A stretch of 64,000 bases of DNA, from positions 401,407,886-401,471,885 of the forward strand of contig CM077666.1 of the NCBI GenBank assembly GCA_039707655.1, given 5' to 3'. The notes beneath the pieces were generated by a model. It did no database searches, was not told the DNA's origin, and saw nothing but the letters and a program-made list of their open reading frames with translations. Shown here piece by piece: positions 33,109 to 44,017 of this stretch. Position numbers and translations under genes: made by a program. This stretch comes from Elymus sibiricus (lineage: Eukaryota; Streptophyta; Magnoliopsida; Poales; Poaceae). How positions within the stretch are numbered: position 1 is the first letter of the stretch; each line of letters begins with the position of its first letter.

Positions 33109-36100
33109 CTAAAGTAGTCTTGGCACATTGAAACTCCACCCCTGCGCTGATCTGTAGACTTCACTTGCTACTTGTTCTAGCAGCCTTGATCCCGGCTCCA
33201 GCTCCTTTTTGTTTTGTTCCTTTATCTGCAAAATAGCCCAAGCCATAATCCAGTATGTCATTTTTTGAATCAGAGTCATTGGATCAGTATAATTATTTTT
33301 TTCAAATATAACTGCATTACGACTTTTCCAAATAGCCCAGAACATAGCAGATAGCCCCACCAGAACTAATTTCCGTTCTGTTTTTCTAAAAGTTTTGATC
33401 CATCGCCCAAAGCAATCATCTATCGACACAGGAATAGAATTCAAACCAAAGGAGCATTTTATCAAACTTCACAGCAAAGTAGCAGCAGAACAGGAAAAGA
33501 AAAGATGGTCGACTTGCTCATCTTTCCCACATAGTACACATTCTTTTGAACCTTTCCACCCTTTCCTAATCAAAGAATCTTTAGTTAGAATACTTTTCTT
33601 ATTCAAAAGCCAAAGGAACACCTTAATTTTTGCAGGAACCTTCACTTTCCACAAAAAATTTTGTGGAAAGTTGCAGCTGTCAGTAATCATTCTCCTATAT
33701 AAGGATTTGACTGAATTTTTTTTATCCCCGGTCAGCGTCCATTCCACTTTGTCTCTACCCTCCCCCATTTCAATCTCCTCACATCTACTTTTCAAACTTT
33801 TCCATAATTCTAGAGTTTCCCCACATAAAGTTCTTCTAAACGTAAACCTCTGCCACCCTTTTATGATAGCTTCTGCCACAGTTATGTTGTGGTCAAAGCA
33901 AAGGTTATACAATCTAGGATAATCATCCTTTAAAGCATGATCATCTACCCAGATGTCTTCCCAAAATCTAGTCCCTTTTCCATCCCCTACTTTTTTTTAA
34001 CCAGTGCATAAAAAATATCTTTGACCTGCAGCAAACTAGCCCAGAATTGTGAGTCTCCTTTCTTTCTCTTAACTCTAGAAATACATCCATCAGGTATATA
34101 TTTGTTGAATATCACATTTTGCCATAACCCTTCTTCAGATTTCCAAAACCATTTAACCAATAAAGCTTTGTTCATAATCTCCAGATTTAGAATTCCCAAA
34201 CCCCCATAATCTCTAGGAAGACAACAATTTGTCCATTTAACCAAGTGATATTTCTTTTTGTCCTCATCTTCTTGCCATACCAATCTAGCTCTATAGAAAT
34301 CTGCTTTTTTCCTCACCCCTACTGGCATAGGATAGAAAGACATCATAAACAGAGGAATATTAGTCAGACAGGCTTGTACTAAAGATATTCTCCCAGCTAT
34401 AGACCCAAGCAGTCTGCCTTTCCAGCAGCCACACCTCTTCTCAATTTTTTCCACAACCCCATTCCAATGTTTATTTCTAATTCTAATCTCATCAACAGGT
34501 AGACCCAAATATTTCATAGGTAGCTCCCCCATTTTACATGTAAAGATTTCCCGATATATTTATTTCCTATCATTTGCTTTACCAAACAGAATCAACTCAC
34601 TTTTATGAAAGTTTATTTTCAAACCAGACATTTGCTCAAAGGCACATAAAATGAATTTTAGATTTTTTGCACTTTCTATATCATCTTGTAACAGAAAAAC
34701 AGTATCATCAGCATATTGCAGCATATTAATGCCTTTGTTATTACTCCCTCCCAAAACCCCTTTAACAATATCATTGTCTCTAGCATTATTCAGAATAATA
34801 GCCAACGCATCAGCTGCCAAATCAAATAGCAATGGTGACATAGCATCACCCTGTCTCAAACATTTAAATGTCTTAAAGTATGGGCCAATCCTATCATTCA
34901 CTCTCACCCCAACATGGCCACCTCTCATTGTTTTCATTACCCAATCACACCACATATCAGGGAACCCTTTTAATTGCAACATTTTAGTCACAAAAGGCCA
35001 TTTAATTTTATCATAAGCTTTTTCAAAGTCTACTCTAAAAATCAAAGCATCCTCCTTTTTTGTATGTATAGAATTTAGAGCTTCATGTAAAATCACAACC
35101 CCCTCCATGATGTATCTCCCCTTGATAAATGCTGTTTGATTCAGAGAAATAACTGGAGAAACACATGCACTCAATCTTTTCATTAGGAGTTTAGTGATAA
35201 TTTTAAAACTTACATTCAAAAGACATATTGGTCTGAATTTTTGTATTTGTTTAGCATCATCCGTTTTAGGTACCATAGTTATAATCCCATAGTTCAGTCT
35301 GGATATATCTAGTTTCCCCCTAGCAAATTCATGCACTAATTCTTTTAAATCCCATTTCAACAGGTCCCAGAAATCCTGATAGAAATCAGCTGGGAACCCA
35401 TCAGGGCCAGGGCTTTTGTTTCTCTTCATCCCAAACACCACCTCTTTAATTTCCTCTAGGGTAAAGGGTCTCATCAACTTTTCTACATCCTCTCCAGAGA
35501 TTTTTTTTTTCAAGGTTTTCTTCATTTAAAGACACATTAGTGACCTCTGGATGTCCAAACAAATGTTTGTAAAACTGCGTAATATATGTTATTAATTGTT
35601 CCTCACCCCCGATCACCCCTTCTTCTTGTTCTATGGAAGTAATTATATTTTTTCTCCTCCTCCCATTAACTTTGGCATGGTAGTATCTAGTGTTACCATC
35701 TCCATCCGTGATTTCTTTATCTTTGTATCTTTGCAGCCATTTCATCTCTTCTTGTTTGAGCAATCTATTCAATTGAGTTCTCAGCTCTATCTGTTCCTGT
35801 CTATCACATGCAGTCAAACCTTGTTGTTCAGCTCTCTTGTCAATCACGTCTAACTTATCAATGATTTCCTTCTTGATTTTTTTATACCAAGCATCCACAT
35901 TTTTATTCCATCCCTTTGTTTTCTTTCTTAGATTTCTAAACCTAGCTTGCCATCTTTCTAAGGTATCCCCCTTATATTTCTCCCCCCATATCTTGTACAC
36001 AAATTCTTTAAACCCTTCTCTCATCAGCCAGTGATTTTCATATCTAAAGATTGGCTCATGCTTGCTATGTTCTCCAGAATCTAGGAATAGAGGAGTATGG

Positions 36101-36113
36101 TCTGACACTTCCC
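33109..36113 (-). pseudogene. LINE B ORF2: reverse transcriptase and zf-RVT domain
   Basis: Read leftward: the end of the endonuclease (TREVSDHTPLFL), a linker, then the reverse transcriptase with NKSPGPDGFPADFYQ, RPICLLN, the catalytic QYADDTVFLL (Tyr-Ala-Asp-Asp near 34712-34723) and GLKINFHKSE. The C-terminal zf-RVT region (FLWLLNKK, CVLCGKDEQVDHLFFSC) follows. The copy is dead: frameshift near 35500, in-frame stop at 34560-34562, frameshift in an A-run near 33990, and a TGA at 33469-33471. ORF2 would nick target DNA and reverse-transcribe LINE RNA. The amount of decay suggests the insertion is not recent. Confidence 0.9.
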
Positions 36114-36116
36114 TAG

Positions 36117-36395
36117 TTAGAGTACATCATGATAATTGCATCCCATGTTTGATAGGAGGAGATTTTAATATCATCAGAAAAGAAAGTGAGAAAAACAAGC
36201 ATATGAATAATAGACATTGGAGCTTTGTGTTCAATGCCATAATTGAAAATGCTGGTTTAAGGGAATTTCCTTTAAATGGAAGAAAGTTTACTTGGGCTAA
36301 TAATCTTCCAAATCCAACTTATGAAAAATTAGATAGAATCCTGTGCTGCCCTGTTTGGGAGGAGAAATACCCCCTGAGAGTTGTGCAAGCTTTGG
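36117..36395 (+). pseudogene. LINE B endonuclease segment, inverted
   Basis: A plus-strand frame reads CIPCLIGGDFNIIR (the GGDFN motif of L1 endonucleases), then FTWANN and YEKLDRIL, to VVQAL at the 36395 edge. In an intact L1 the next residues would be like TREVSDHTP. Exactly those begin the minus-strand part at 36113, so the two parts were contiguous in the source element. Confidence 0.88.
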
Positions 36396-36411
36396 CTAGT
36401 TAGATTACTGT
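36396..36411. repeat. Right target-site duplication of LINE B
   Basis: CTAGTTAGATTACTGT, the second copy of the 16-bp duplication. Its first four bases CTAG also match the LINE sequence at the inversion breakpoint (ACTAGGGAAG on the minus strand near 36110), consistent with internal priming at that spot. Confidence 0.92.
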
Positions 36412-36524
36412 GGTGGCAGTAAGTTGTTGCACATTTCAAAGAAAATTTCCCGCGGCAGGCAGGAGGCATCGCCGGCGTCAGGGAATCGCACGCTGGCTGG
36501 CCAACCTCCCTCCCCGTTTACCTC
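36412..36524 (+). promoter_or_regulatory. Residual leader or proximal promoter of the RopGEF gene
   Basis: Only 113 bp separate the LINE B duplication from the first candidate start codon. The stretch is GC-rich and no clear TATA box is seen. It probably represents 5' untranslated sequence, with the core promoter now on the far side of, or supplied by, LINE B. Confidence 0.4.
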
Positions 36525-38774
36525 ATGGCCACCGGGCGGGCGTCATCGTGGGGCCTCATGATGGCGATGCCACCTATTTCTGCTCTTCCATTGTCCCCGC
36601 TGCCACTTCCCCCGCATGTTCCTACTCCTACACCACCCGCTTTGTCCTCCACTGTGCCACCACCATCGCTATCCCATTCCCATTCCTTCCTGCCCGGGTT
36701 CGATCGCTTGTCTCGCACCATCACGACGCACGCCTCACGCGCCGCCCAGAGCTGTACAAAGTGGTTGGTGCTGCTGGTCGACGGTCTATGCGCGGGGATG
36801 GACACGCCGACGTCGTCGACGTGGGAGGAGGGCTCGCAGTCCGACTACGCCGACCTCGACGACGATGACATGCCCATGGAGCGGCAGCGGAGCGGCGGGC
36901 TGCGAGCGCTAAACCTCCGCCGCGACGACGACGACGCCTCCGACGTGTCGTCCGAGTGCAGCGGGGAGCCCGGGAGCCCGTACGGGTCGCCGTACCCGCG
37001 CTGGCCTGTGTGCAAGCTGGCGGCGCGGATGCCGCCACCGGCACCGCTGCTGCAGAGGCTCGGCACGGAGCCGCGCCGCGGCGGCGCGCGTGACCGGAAG
37101 GCCGGTTACACTGGTACGCACTATCTGCTCTCGGTTCTTGGCTCCTGTGCATTGTAGGTATGCTAATGTGCTAACTCAGTGGGATGGGCTGGCAGAGTTG
37201 CAGCTGATGAAGGAGAGGTTCTCGAAGCTCCTGCTCGGGGAGGACATGTCCGGCGGCGGCAAGGGTGTCTCCACCGCCGCCGCCATTTCCAACGCCATCA
37301 CCAACCTCTATGGTAAGTAATTAACCACGCCCGTCCTCGTTTGTTTGAAAGAGGTTAATTACCAATAGAACAGAGGACGTCCCCTGACAACATCCGCTGC
37401 TTCCTCTGCTCGCAGCGACCGTTTTCGGGAGCTGCCACCGGCTGGAGCCTCTGCCGGTGGAGAAGAAGTCGATGTGGCGGCGGGAGATGGACTGCCTGCT
37501 CTCTGTCTGCGACTACATCGTCGAGTTCTTCCCGTCCAAGGACATCCTGCCCGACGGCACGACCCGAGAGGTAAGAAATCGAAACATCAGCACCATGGCT
37601 TGAAAATGCACAGCTTTCATGTCACTGATGACAAAGCATTCTGATTCTGTCAGGTGATGGCGACCAGGCCGAGATCCGACATCTACGTCAACCTCCCGGC
37701 GCTCGAGAAGCTGGACGACATGCTGCTCGTAAGATCCGAGCTCATTTCCTTCGCGCCTTCCAAGAATTTGCTGTTCACGTGGCTTAATTTGATTTGATGA
37801 TGTGAGCGCAGGAGATCCTGGACGGCTTCCAGAAGACCGAATTCTGGTACCTCAACGACAAGGCGCACAAGGACAGCTGCGACGACTCGGCGCCCTGCCG
37901 TCCGGCGAGCCACCGCGGCGAGGAGAGGTGGTGGCTGCCGGTGCCGTGCGTCACCAAGTCCGGGCTGACGGAGTCGGCCCGGCGGGACCTGCAGCAGAAG
38001 CACGACTGCGCGAACCAGATCCACAAGGCGGCCATGGCCATCAACAACGGCATCCTCGCGGAGATCAAGATTCCGGAGTCGTACACGCAGACGCTTCCCA
38101 AGGTGGGTGGGCAGCCTCAAACCTCCCGCCATGAAACTGAAACTTTTCCTTTGAGTTTCCCGATCGCGATTCCCCTGACAAAAGGTCTCTTCCGAAACGC
38201 GCAGTGCGGGCGGGCGAGCGTGGGCGACGCGATCTACCGGGGCATGTCGTTCCCGGGCAAGTTCTCGCCGGAGTACCTGCTGGACTGCCTGGAGATATCG
38301 TCGGAGCACGAGGCCCTGGAGGCGGCGGACCGCGTGGAGGCGGCGATGCACGTGTGGCGGCGCAAGGCGGACCACGGCCACTCGAGGTCGCCGTGGAGCG
38401 CCGTCAAGGACCTCATGGAGTCGGACAAGAACGTGATGCTGGCGAGCAGGGCCGAGGACGCCCTGCTCTGCCTCAAGCAGCGCTTCCCCGGCCTCTCCCA
38501 GACCACGCTCGACGCAAGCAAGATACAGCACAACAAGGTAGGTAACCATGATCAGCACAGCAATGCTGCCTGCAACTGCAACTAGTGAAGCTTTTCAGTC
38601 TTATTACAGGGTTGAATTGTGAATTTGTGATGTGATGGATCTGTTCTTGTGCTGCAGGACGTTGGGCAGGCCGTCCTGGAGAGCTACTCCCGGGTGCTGG
38701 AGAGCCTGGCGTACACCATTGTGACATGTATAGACGACGTTCTTTTCGCCGACGAGTCGGCGAGGAAGATCTGA
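36525..38774 (+). CDS. RopGEF: RopGEF: PRONE-domain guanine nucleotide exchange factor for ROP GTPases
   Basis: Spliced CDS: 36525-37113, 37196-37312, 37416-37570, 37654-37728, 37812-38102, 38205-38537, 38658-38774. All introns are GT-AG and all phases agree, giving 558 residues. The N-terminal ~195 residues are variable and Asp/Ser-rich. The PRONE domain runs from about residue 200 ([20 protein letters not shown]) through [12 protein letters not shown], the RWWLP motif and [12 protein letters not shown] to CIDDVLF near the end. PRONE proteins catalyse GDP/GTP exchange on plant ROP GTPases at the plasma membrane and drive polar growth of pollen tubes and root hairs. Only six residues (ESARKI region) follow the domain, so the regulatory C-terminal tail of many family members is nearly absent. 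A start at 36798 (467 residues) is possible. LINE B sits just upstream. The CDS has no disruptions. Confidence 0.92.
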
Positions 38775-39602
38775 TGATCATTTGTTCATCCTGCTTGGAC
38801 CTGGACCAGAAACCAAAATACTGCTGGTCCATACATCCATCCATCCATCCAACAATATGTACATTATGCCATAACATGTAGTGGTAGTACACTAATGGAA
38901 GGTAGCTGCATGAGCACAGTAGGCTACTCCCCTAGCATAGCCATGTTTGGGGCTACATTGCATTCTCTATCATGACAATGGACACCAAAGAGTACAGTAT
39001 CACTTGTCACTTGTGAATGTTTCTCTTGCATATGGATGGGCATGGGCCTCTCAAGTTGGCAACTGACATGATTCACCAGAGTATGAACTGTAATAGTACA
39101 TCATAAACAGGGAGAATTATCCTGCTTTTGAGGGAAATTATATCTTCATTCTTCAGACAGTTAAAAAGAACAATCTATACACACCCAAGCTTATCTTTCC
39201 TATTTTCACACTTTTACAGCCAACATCAAGCGAGAAGAATAGCATAACCAAACAACTCCTAGTGTTTGGAACCACATTTATTCAGGATTATACAACTAAC
39301 AGCACCGCGCTGTGCAAAAAAAAAAATCTGTTATTCGCTCCATCCGGAAAATGGGATTCAACCCTATCATGATGAACTGCCTAACTCTATAATCTTTTGA
39401 TATCTCATCTACCATACTCACTTTACTTCTCATCTCCTTATAACACGACATTGCTGAATCCTCATCTTCTCTATAAGAGAAAACACTGCTGAATCTGTTA
39501 AATCGTTTTCAGTTTTTTCTGATGTAACTTTTTTTCCCATACGACCAAAAGGCCGGGTTTAATCCAATGTAACTTCATGGATGACTACAAAGATCTACAA
39601 TC
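38775..39602. other. Convergent intergenic region between the two genes
   Basis: About 830 bp hold the 3' untranslated parts of both genes. A short (CATC)n-like stretch lies at 38830-38850 and an A-run at 39315-39327. No further gene is seen. Confidence 0.6.
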
Positions 39603-42600
39603 TTAAAACCACAGGTCAAATACCATCTCCTCCAGTAAGTCGTCAAGCATACCATCCCACACATCAATGACAGCGTCTTCGGCATCGCATCGAAGGTCCA
39701 TCCACGGTCCACTTTCCAAGTCTTTCATCACCACCTCATCTAATGTTTTTGGAGTTTCAGTATCATCGACAAGACAATCGATGCACTTAGCCACCTCTCT
39801 AACGAGTTCCATCCCCAGTGGTGCTGGTCTCACGTTGTTCTTCAGAAAAGCTACCCATGGGTCAGCACCGAAGAAATTATCGCTTATCTTGAGAAGAACT
39901 TCCTCAACACAATCAAAAAGAAGAACCACGTCGTCTGTCAGGCAGTATGACATTCCTATTTCAGCCAATACAGATGTCTCAAGCACCGACACATCCATAT
40001 ACCACCTCTCCGAACAGCCCTCGGCCAACGATTCTGACGCTTCCAGCACAGACTTAATGAAGGAAACCCTTTCATTTTTATCATAAAGAACAGGAGTCTG
40101 CAACGTCTCAGATGGAGTGTCAAGTTCTTCGAAAAGAACTCTTGAGCTAGGCATGGACAACTCATCTGCAAGCACACACAATTTTTTCTGTTATCAATCG
40201 ATTGCAAAAGCAAAAAAAAGGTGGAATTTCTTATTTTCACTCAAGTACCTTGCTTTCGAGTTTTATGGCTAGGACTAGTACTATTTGCCAAGGAAGGATC
40301 CAGAACCGAGTGTGGACTCAGTTTCTCCTCTTTTTCATCAGCATTCTCGGGCAAGCAAGCAAATGTCAACATGGATGGCTTGGCTAATCCAACGACTGCT
40401 GATGGACTGCGATCGTCTTGTCCCTCAACGGGGTCCTCAGCAGAATGCATGGTCACCTCTGGTAACGCATTCATGGGATGTGGTTCTTCGGAAGATAACT
40501 TCAGTAGAGGAGGAAAGTTATATTCATCAACTTTCTGAAGAAAAAAGCTCAACTTTGTATCGAAATTGCTAAGTGGTATGGCTTACCTGGTCTGAATTTA
40601 CTTGTTCAAATCTTTCACTTGAATTTTCGACCTCGGCAGAGAGTTGTAGGTTTTCCACTGCATCCTGCAAGTTGTTAGCATCTGCAAACAAATGGATGTG
40701 TATATTGCATTACAACAACAAAAAACTAAAGCTGAAGAGAAGGGATCTTACACTTCATAACACATGAGCAACATACCTTCATCGATTAGCTCCTGAGAAA
40801 TAGTGTGCTCCTCCAATATATGGTTGCCATGATCTGTCCTGAGTTCATCCAACTCTTTACTAGCTGAAGAGCTTGCATTGGTCGATTCTGTCTCTTGGTC
40901 TTCGCTTGGTGGGCTAAAATTTGCTGAAGTATCATCTTGCTCAATTATTTGTGACCTTGAGTCTGTAGCTTCCTGAGATGTACTAATGCCCTCCTCTGGA
41001 GGGGAATGACTGGGAGAAAATGCCTCATCCTCCTGATATGAAATTAATCTCCCAATGGATTCTGATTTATGTGAAGTCTGAGAAATGTCTTCATCTTGAT
41101 TGTCTAGCTTCTCAATTAGATGCTTCCTAGCCTTTTCACAGGAAAAAGAGCCGACACCATGAGTGGCATCATTCCCCATGCCAATTCCACTATCTCTAAA
41201 GTTTGTTTTCTTGTCAACAATGGATGGTTCCTTAGCTATCTCACAGTCAGAAGAATCTGTACTTTCTGAACTTATCGACATACTTTCGACAGCAAACTGC
41301 TTGGGTGGATCAGCATTCTGGAAAGTACTACTACTCATGGTGGCAAGCTTTAGCCTCCTTCTAAGCTCTCTAAGAGAGAAATGGTGAGGAGCTTTGCCAC
41401 TTTCAACCTGACCTGGCAAATTTTTATGATTTGATAGTGGTGAAGAAGTTACACTACTTGAGATAAGACTACCCTGACTTCTTGCAGGACTTGGCTTCAA
41501 GATTACAATTGTGCTAAGGCCACGGGAAGTATCATTTAGCTGTGATGGTTTCCTCATGACTAACTTATCCTCTTGCAAGAAAGAATTATACTTTCTTTGC
41601 ACTTTACTTGGTGAAACCTCCGACTGCTCTATGCCGTTAGTCAGACCTTGCAACTTAGTTACTTCATCAGATTCTGCCTGTTCTAACTTGGGACCTCCTA
41701 GTGATGTATAGAGGTTCTGGAGGCACTGTAACAATCTAGAGCTCGGGTCTCGCAGAAGCATCAGAAATAACTCTTTGTTTGAGCTCAGCAGCTGCAGTGC
41801 ATCAACCAGTTCTTTGGACCTAGCTTCACCGCTGCTGGTTATGTATTCTGCATTCGCTGATTGATGGCTTATTACCGCTTCGGCCACATCTTCTAGTGCT
41901 TTCTGAATAATGCAGGGGATCCGATTGGGATGTGCACCAGCATCAGCATTGTTCTCTTGATCAATTGAATAAGAAATATTACCGGATTTAACCGAATCGC
42001 TACTGTCTTTACTTTCATTGTGACTTCTGTAAATTTCCATGAGACTCGCAGCCAAGTTTAGGTCAATCTCAGATCCTTCAGGCAGATTCACAGACTTAAT
42101 ATCACTAGAGAATATCCCCAGTGTGTTTCTTTCTGTTTGCTTCAAGGGCTGTGTGCCACTGGCCATCTCTTCTTCCATCAGTGCTCTTATACTTGGCCTG
42201 CCGGCATAAATTGCTTCAGCCCCATGGTCTCTGTCATTCTGAGAAAGGCAATTGATTGTATTCACAGTTATTTTCAAGAAGTTATAAATACTTCTGACCA
42301 TGTTAAACTCCAATATACCGCATAACTAAAAAACATTGCATCTATTTTTTGCGCTAATAAAATTGATATTACATAGTGATTTGCCATACCTAAAATATTC
42401 GAACTTAAGTGTCTTTCAAATCTTAAAGAAGTTCCAAAGTTACCACATTTTGAGGTTTATAGCGCTATTTTGTTTCTTAGCGGGAGCAGTTATGTTTTGT
42501 CTAATCCACAGCAATAGAGATCTGCAATCTAAAACTTCAAAACCTACAGTCAACAGGTATTGCTTGACATTATACAAGAAAATATTTATAGCAAACAGTA

Positions 42601-43125
42601 CTATGCACACAATTATACCGGTATGCAAGTTAACACCATTAACCTTTAAAAAGTAGTTTATACCAGTAGCTGAACTTCCATCTTTTTCTTACTTTTTAAA
42701 GAATATCCATATTTTATCATTCCTTTTCTAGTCTATTTATTAAAATGGTCGCATGAATTTTGTACTTCCTATGTGATAAACTGGGAGAAAATAGTTTTCA
42801 GTCGATTCGAAACTTACATCTGCAGCCATAATTCTATTGTAATCTTCAGAACCTTTTAGATCCCTTTTAACTGCACAAAGCACACAGAGTTTACTTTTAG
42901 CAATTTCATGGACCAGATAATACATCAACTCTTACTAGTATAATGCAGCTAAGGAATGTCACTGAGTTCCTCACCTGAATATGTATTCATCCGTCGGCTC
43001 CCATCTGAAAGATATTTCTGACCACGACGGAAGTCGAACATGCGGATCAGCCCCGACATACAACCAACCTGAACCTTCTCGTTCCGCTGTTTGTAACTTT
43101 TGTTTGCCATGTTGGGGGACAGCAT
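39603..43125 (-). CDS. DUF3741/DUF4378 protein, TRM-like (TON1-recruiting-motif type)
   Basis: Coding exons (minus): 43125-42975, 42870-42818, 42238-40777, 40681-40587, 40534-40249, 40165-39603, with GT-AG introns and matching phases, 869 residues. A start at 43110 gives 864 and has a better context (AACATGG). Residues ~21-35 read GCMSGLIRMFDFRRG, a conserved N-terminal motif of this family. PSIRALMEEEM lies at ~83-93. A DUF3741-like segment (KELFLMLLRDPSSRLLQCL) is at ~211-245, then a long Ser-rich, probably disordered middle. The DUF4378 domain occupies ~700-865 (VLAEIGMSYCLTDD, GMELVREVAKCIDCLV, DDLLEEMVFDLW). Related plant TRM proteins bind the TON1-TRM-PP2A machinery and microtubules. 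Whether this member does is inference from domain order. The gene converges on RopGEF and shows no disruptions. Confidence 0.86.
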
Positions 43126-44017
43126 GGCCAAACGGTGTTATCTTGTAAGCACCCTCTGAAGAGGAGTTAACCTGAATGCATAAAGCACACACGTAAAACG
43201 AAAGTTGTGTGAACACTGAACAGCACAAAATTAGGAATATATAATGGCAACCAAAGCTTCCCTTTTTCTACTCTCCCAAGTCCCAACAACTCAGATTTTC
43301 TCAAAGTATGTTCCAATTAGTGAATGGTGGCATAACTAACTCCATAAAGAAATACAACACACCAAATAAATGAATGAGAAATGATACAAAGACCCAAAAG
43401 ACAAAGACCATATCGAAAAGAGGCAAAGATCACATTGGACGTGCCGGATGCAAATGTTGGCTTCGACGTGGTTAGAGTTGCAGGCTTTCGTGTTCAATAT
43501 TACATTCCTTAGTAGTAAGTTTAACCGTGTCACAAGAACTGAAAGAATCAAAGGAGCAAAATTTGACGCGCAGAGCTTTTCGGAATATTGAAAAGGCAAG
43601 TATGCCACATGCTTGGTAAAAGTAGAGACAGAAGTTTTCCGGGGCATCGGAAAGGTAAATATGCAGAACAGATTAACTGAAACTGGAGGAGGCAGAAGTA
43701 TTTCGGGGCATCGAAAAGGCAAACTGTGAACCCTAAAGATTTCAATTCAGTCCCCCCTCATTTCCTGATAACGAAAGGAACAGTTATCATGTTGGGTTAA
43801 GAATCTCCCAAGCATACAAAGAACCGCTGCTAGCTGACCAAAATGCATGTTCTATAAAACAATATAGTACCAAAATGGACTTTGCCTTTGCATCATTAAA
43901 AAACAGAGCACCGACGGAGCACTACAACAACTGAAACTTGTGTTCGTATTGGGCCAAGTTAATCAGACTGTTAAGCCAGATGAACGAAACATCAAGGTCA
44001 AGATTGGTTAATTTACC
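43126..44017 (-). other. Leader and first intron of the DUF4378 gene
   Basis: Coding exon 1 continues upstream as leader to an acceptor at 43172-43173 (GCATTCAG). A donor (ACAG|GTAAAT) at 44017/44016 marks the end of a non-coding first exon, giving an intron of about 845 bp (43172-44016). The intron holds a three-copy hairpin repeat at 43570-43730. Confidence 0.65.
43570..43730. repeat. Three ~60-bp repeats with conserved hairpins in intron 1
   Basis: Copies centred near 43585, 43645 and 43707 share TTTTCCGGGGCATCGGAAAGG-like cores followed by a TAAATATG/CAAGTATG stretch. Each core can fold on itself: TTTTC/GAAAA, TTTCCG/CGGAAA and TTTCG/CGAAA. The loop GGGCAT is shared by the last two copies. 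Confidence 0.7.

Larger units (their letters stand above)
32757..36395 (-). mobile_element. LINE B, L1-type, with inverted 5' segment
   Basis: A 3.6-kb L1-type insertion is bounded by a 16-bp duplication. A T-run at 32757-32765 marks the 3' poly(A) end of a minus-strand element. ORF2 reverse transcriptase and C-terminal zinc finger are read on the minus strand from about 36113 to 33109. The preceding endonuclease part of ORF2 is on the plus strand (36117-36395), i.e. inverted. It is 5'-truncated: ORF1 and the first half of the endonuclease are absent. The layout fits twin priming during insertion. Confidence 0.9.

Noticed and set aside
28186..36113. LINE A ending where LINE B's endonuclease begins, suggesting one split LINE
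   Set aside because: LINE B has its own perfect 16-bp duplication, an internal inversion and opposite orientation, so it is an independent insertion. The near match of end points looks coincidental.
36410..36868. Alternative frame of 152 codons overlapping RopGEF exon 1
   Set aside because: It does not continue across the exon 1 donor into PRONE sequence, and composition is Arg/His-rich as expected of a GC-rich shadow frame.
39667..40086. Plus-strand frame of 139 codons
   Set aside because: It is the reverse complement of the DUF4378 exon; splice phases and domain match support the minus strand.
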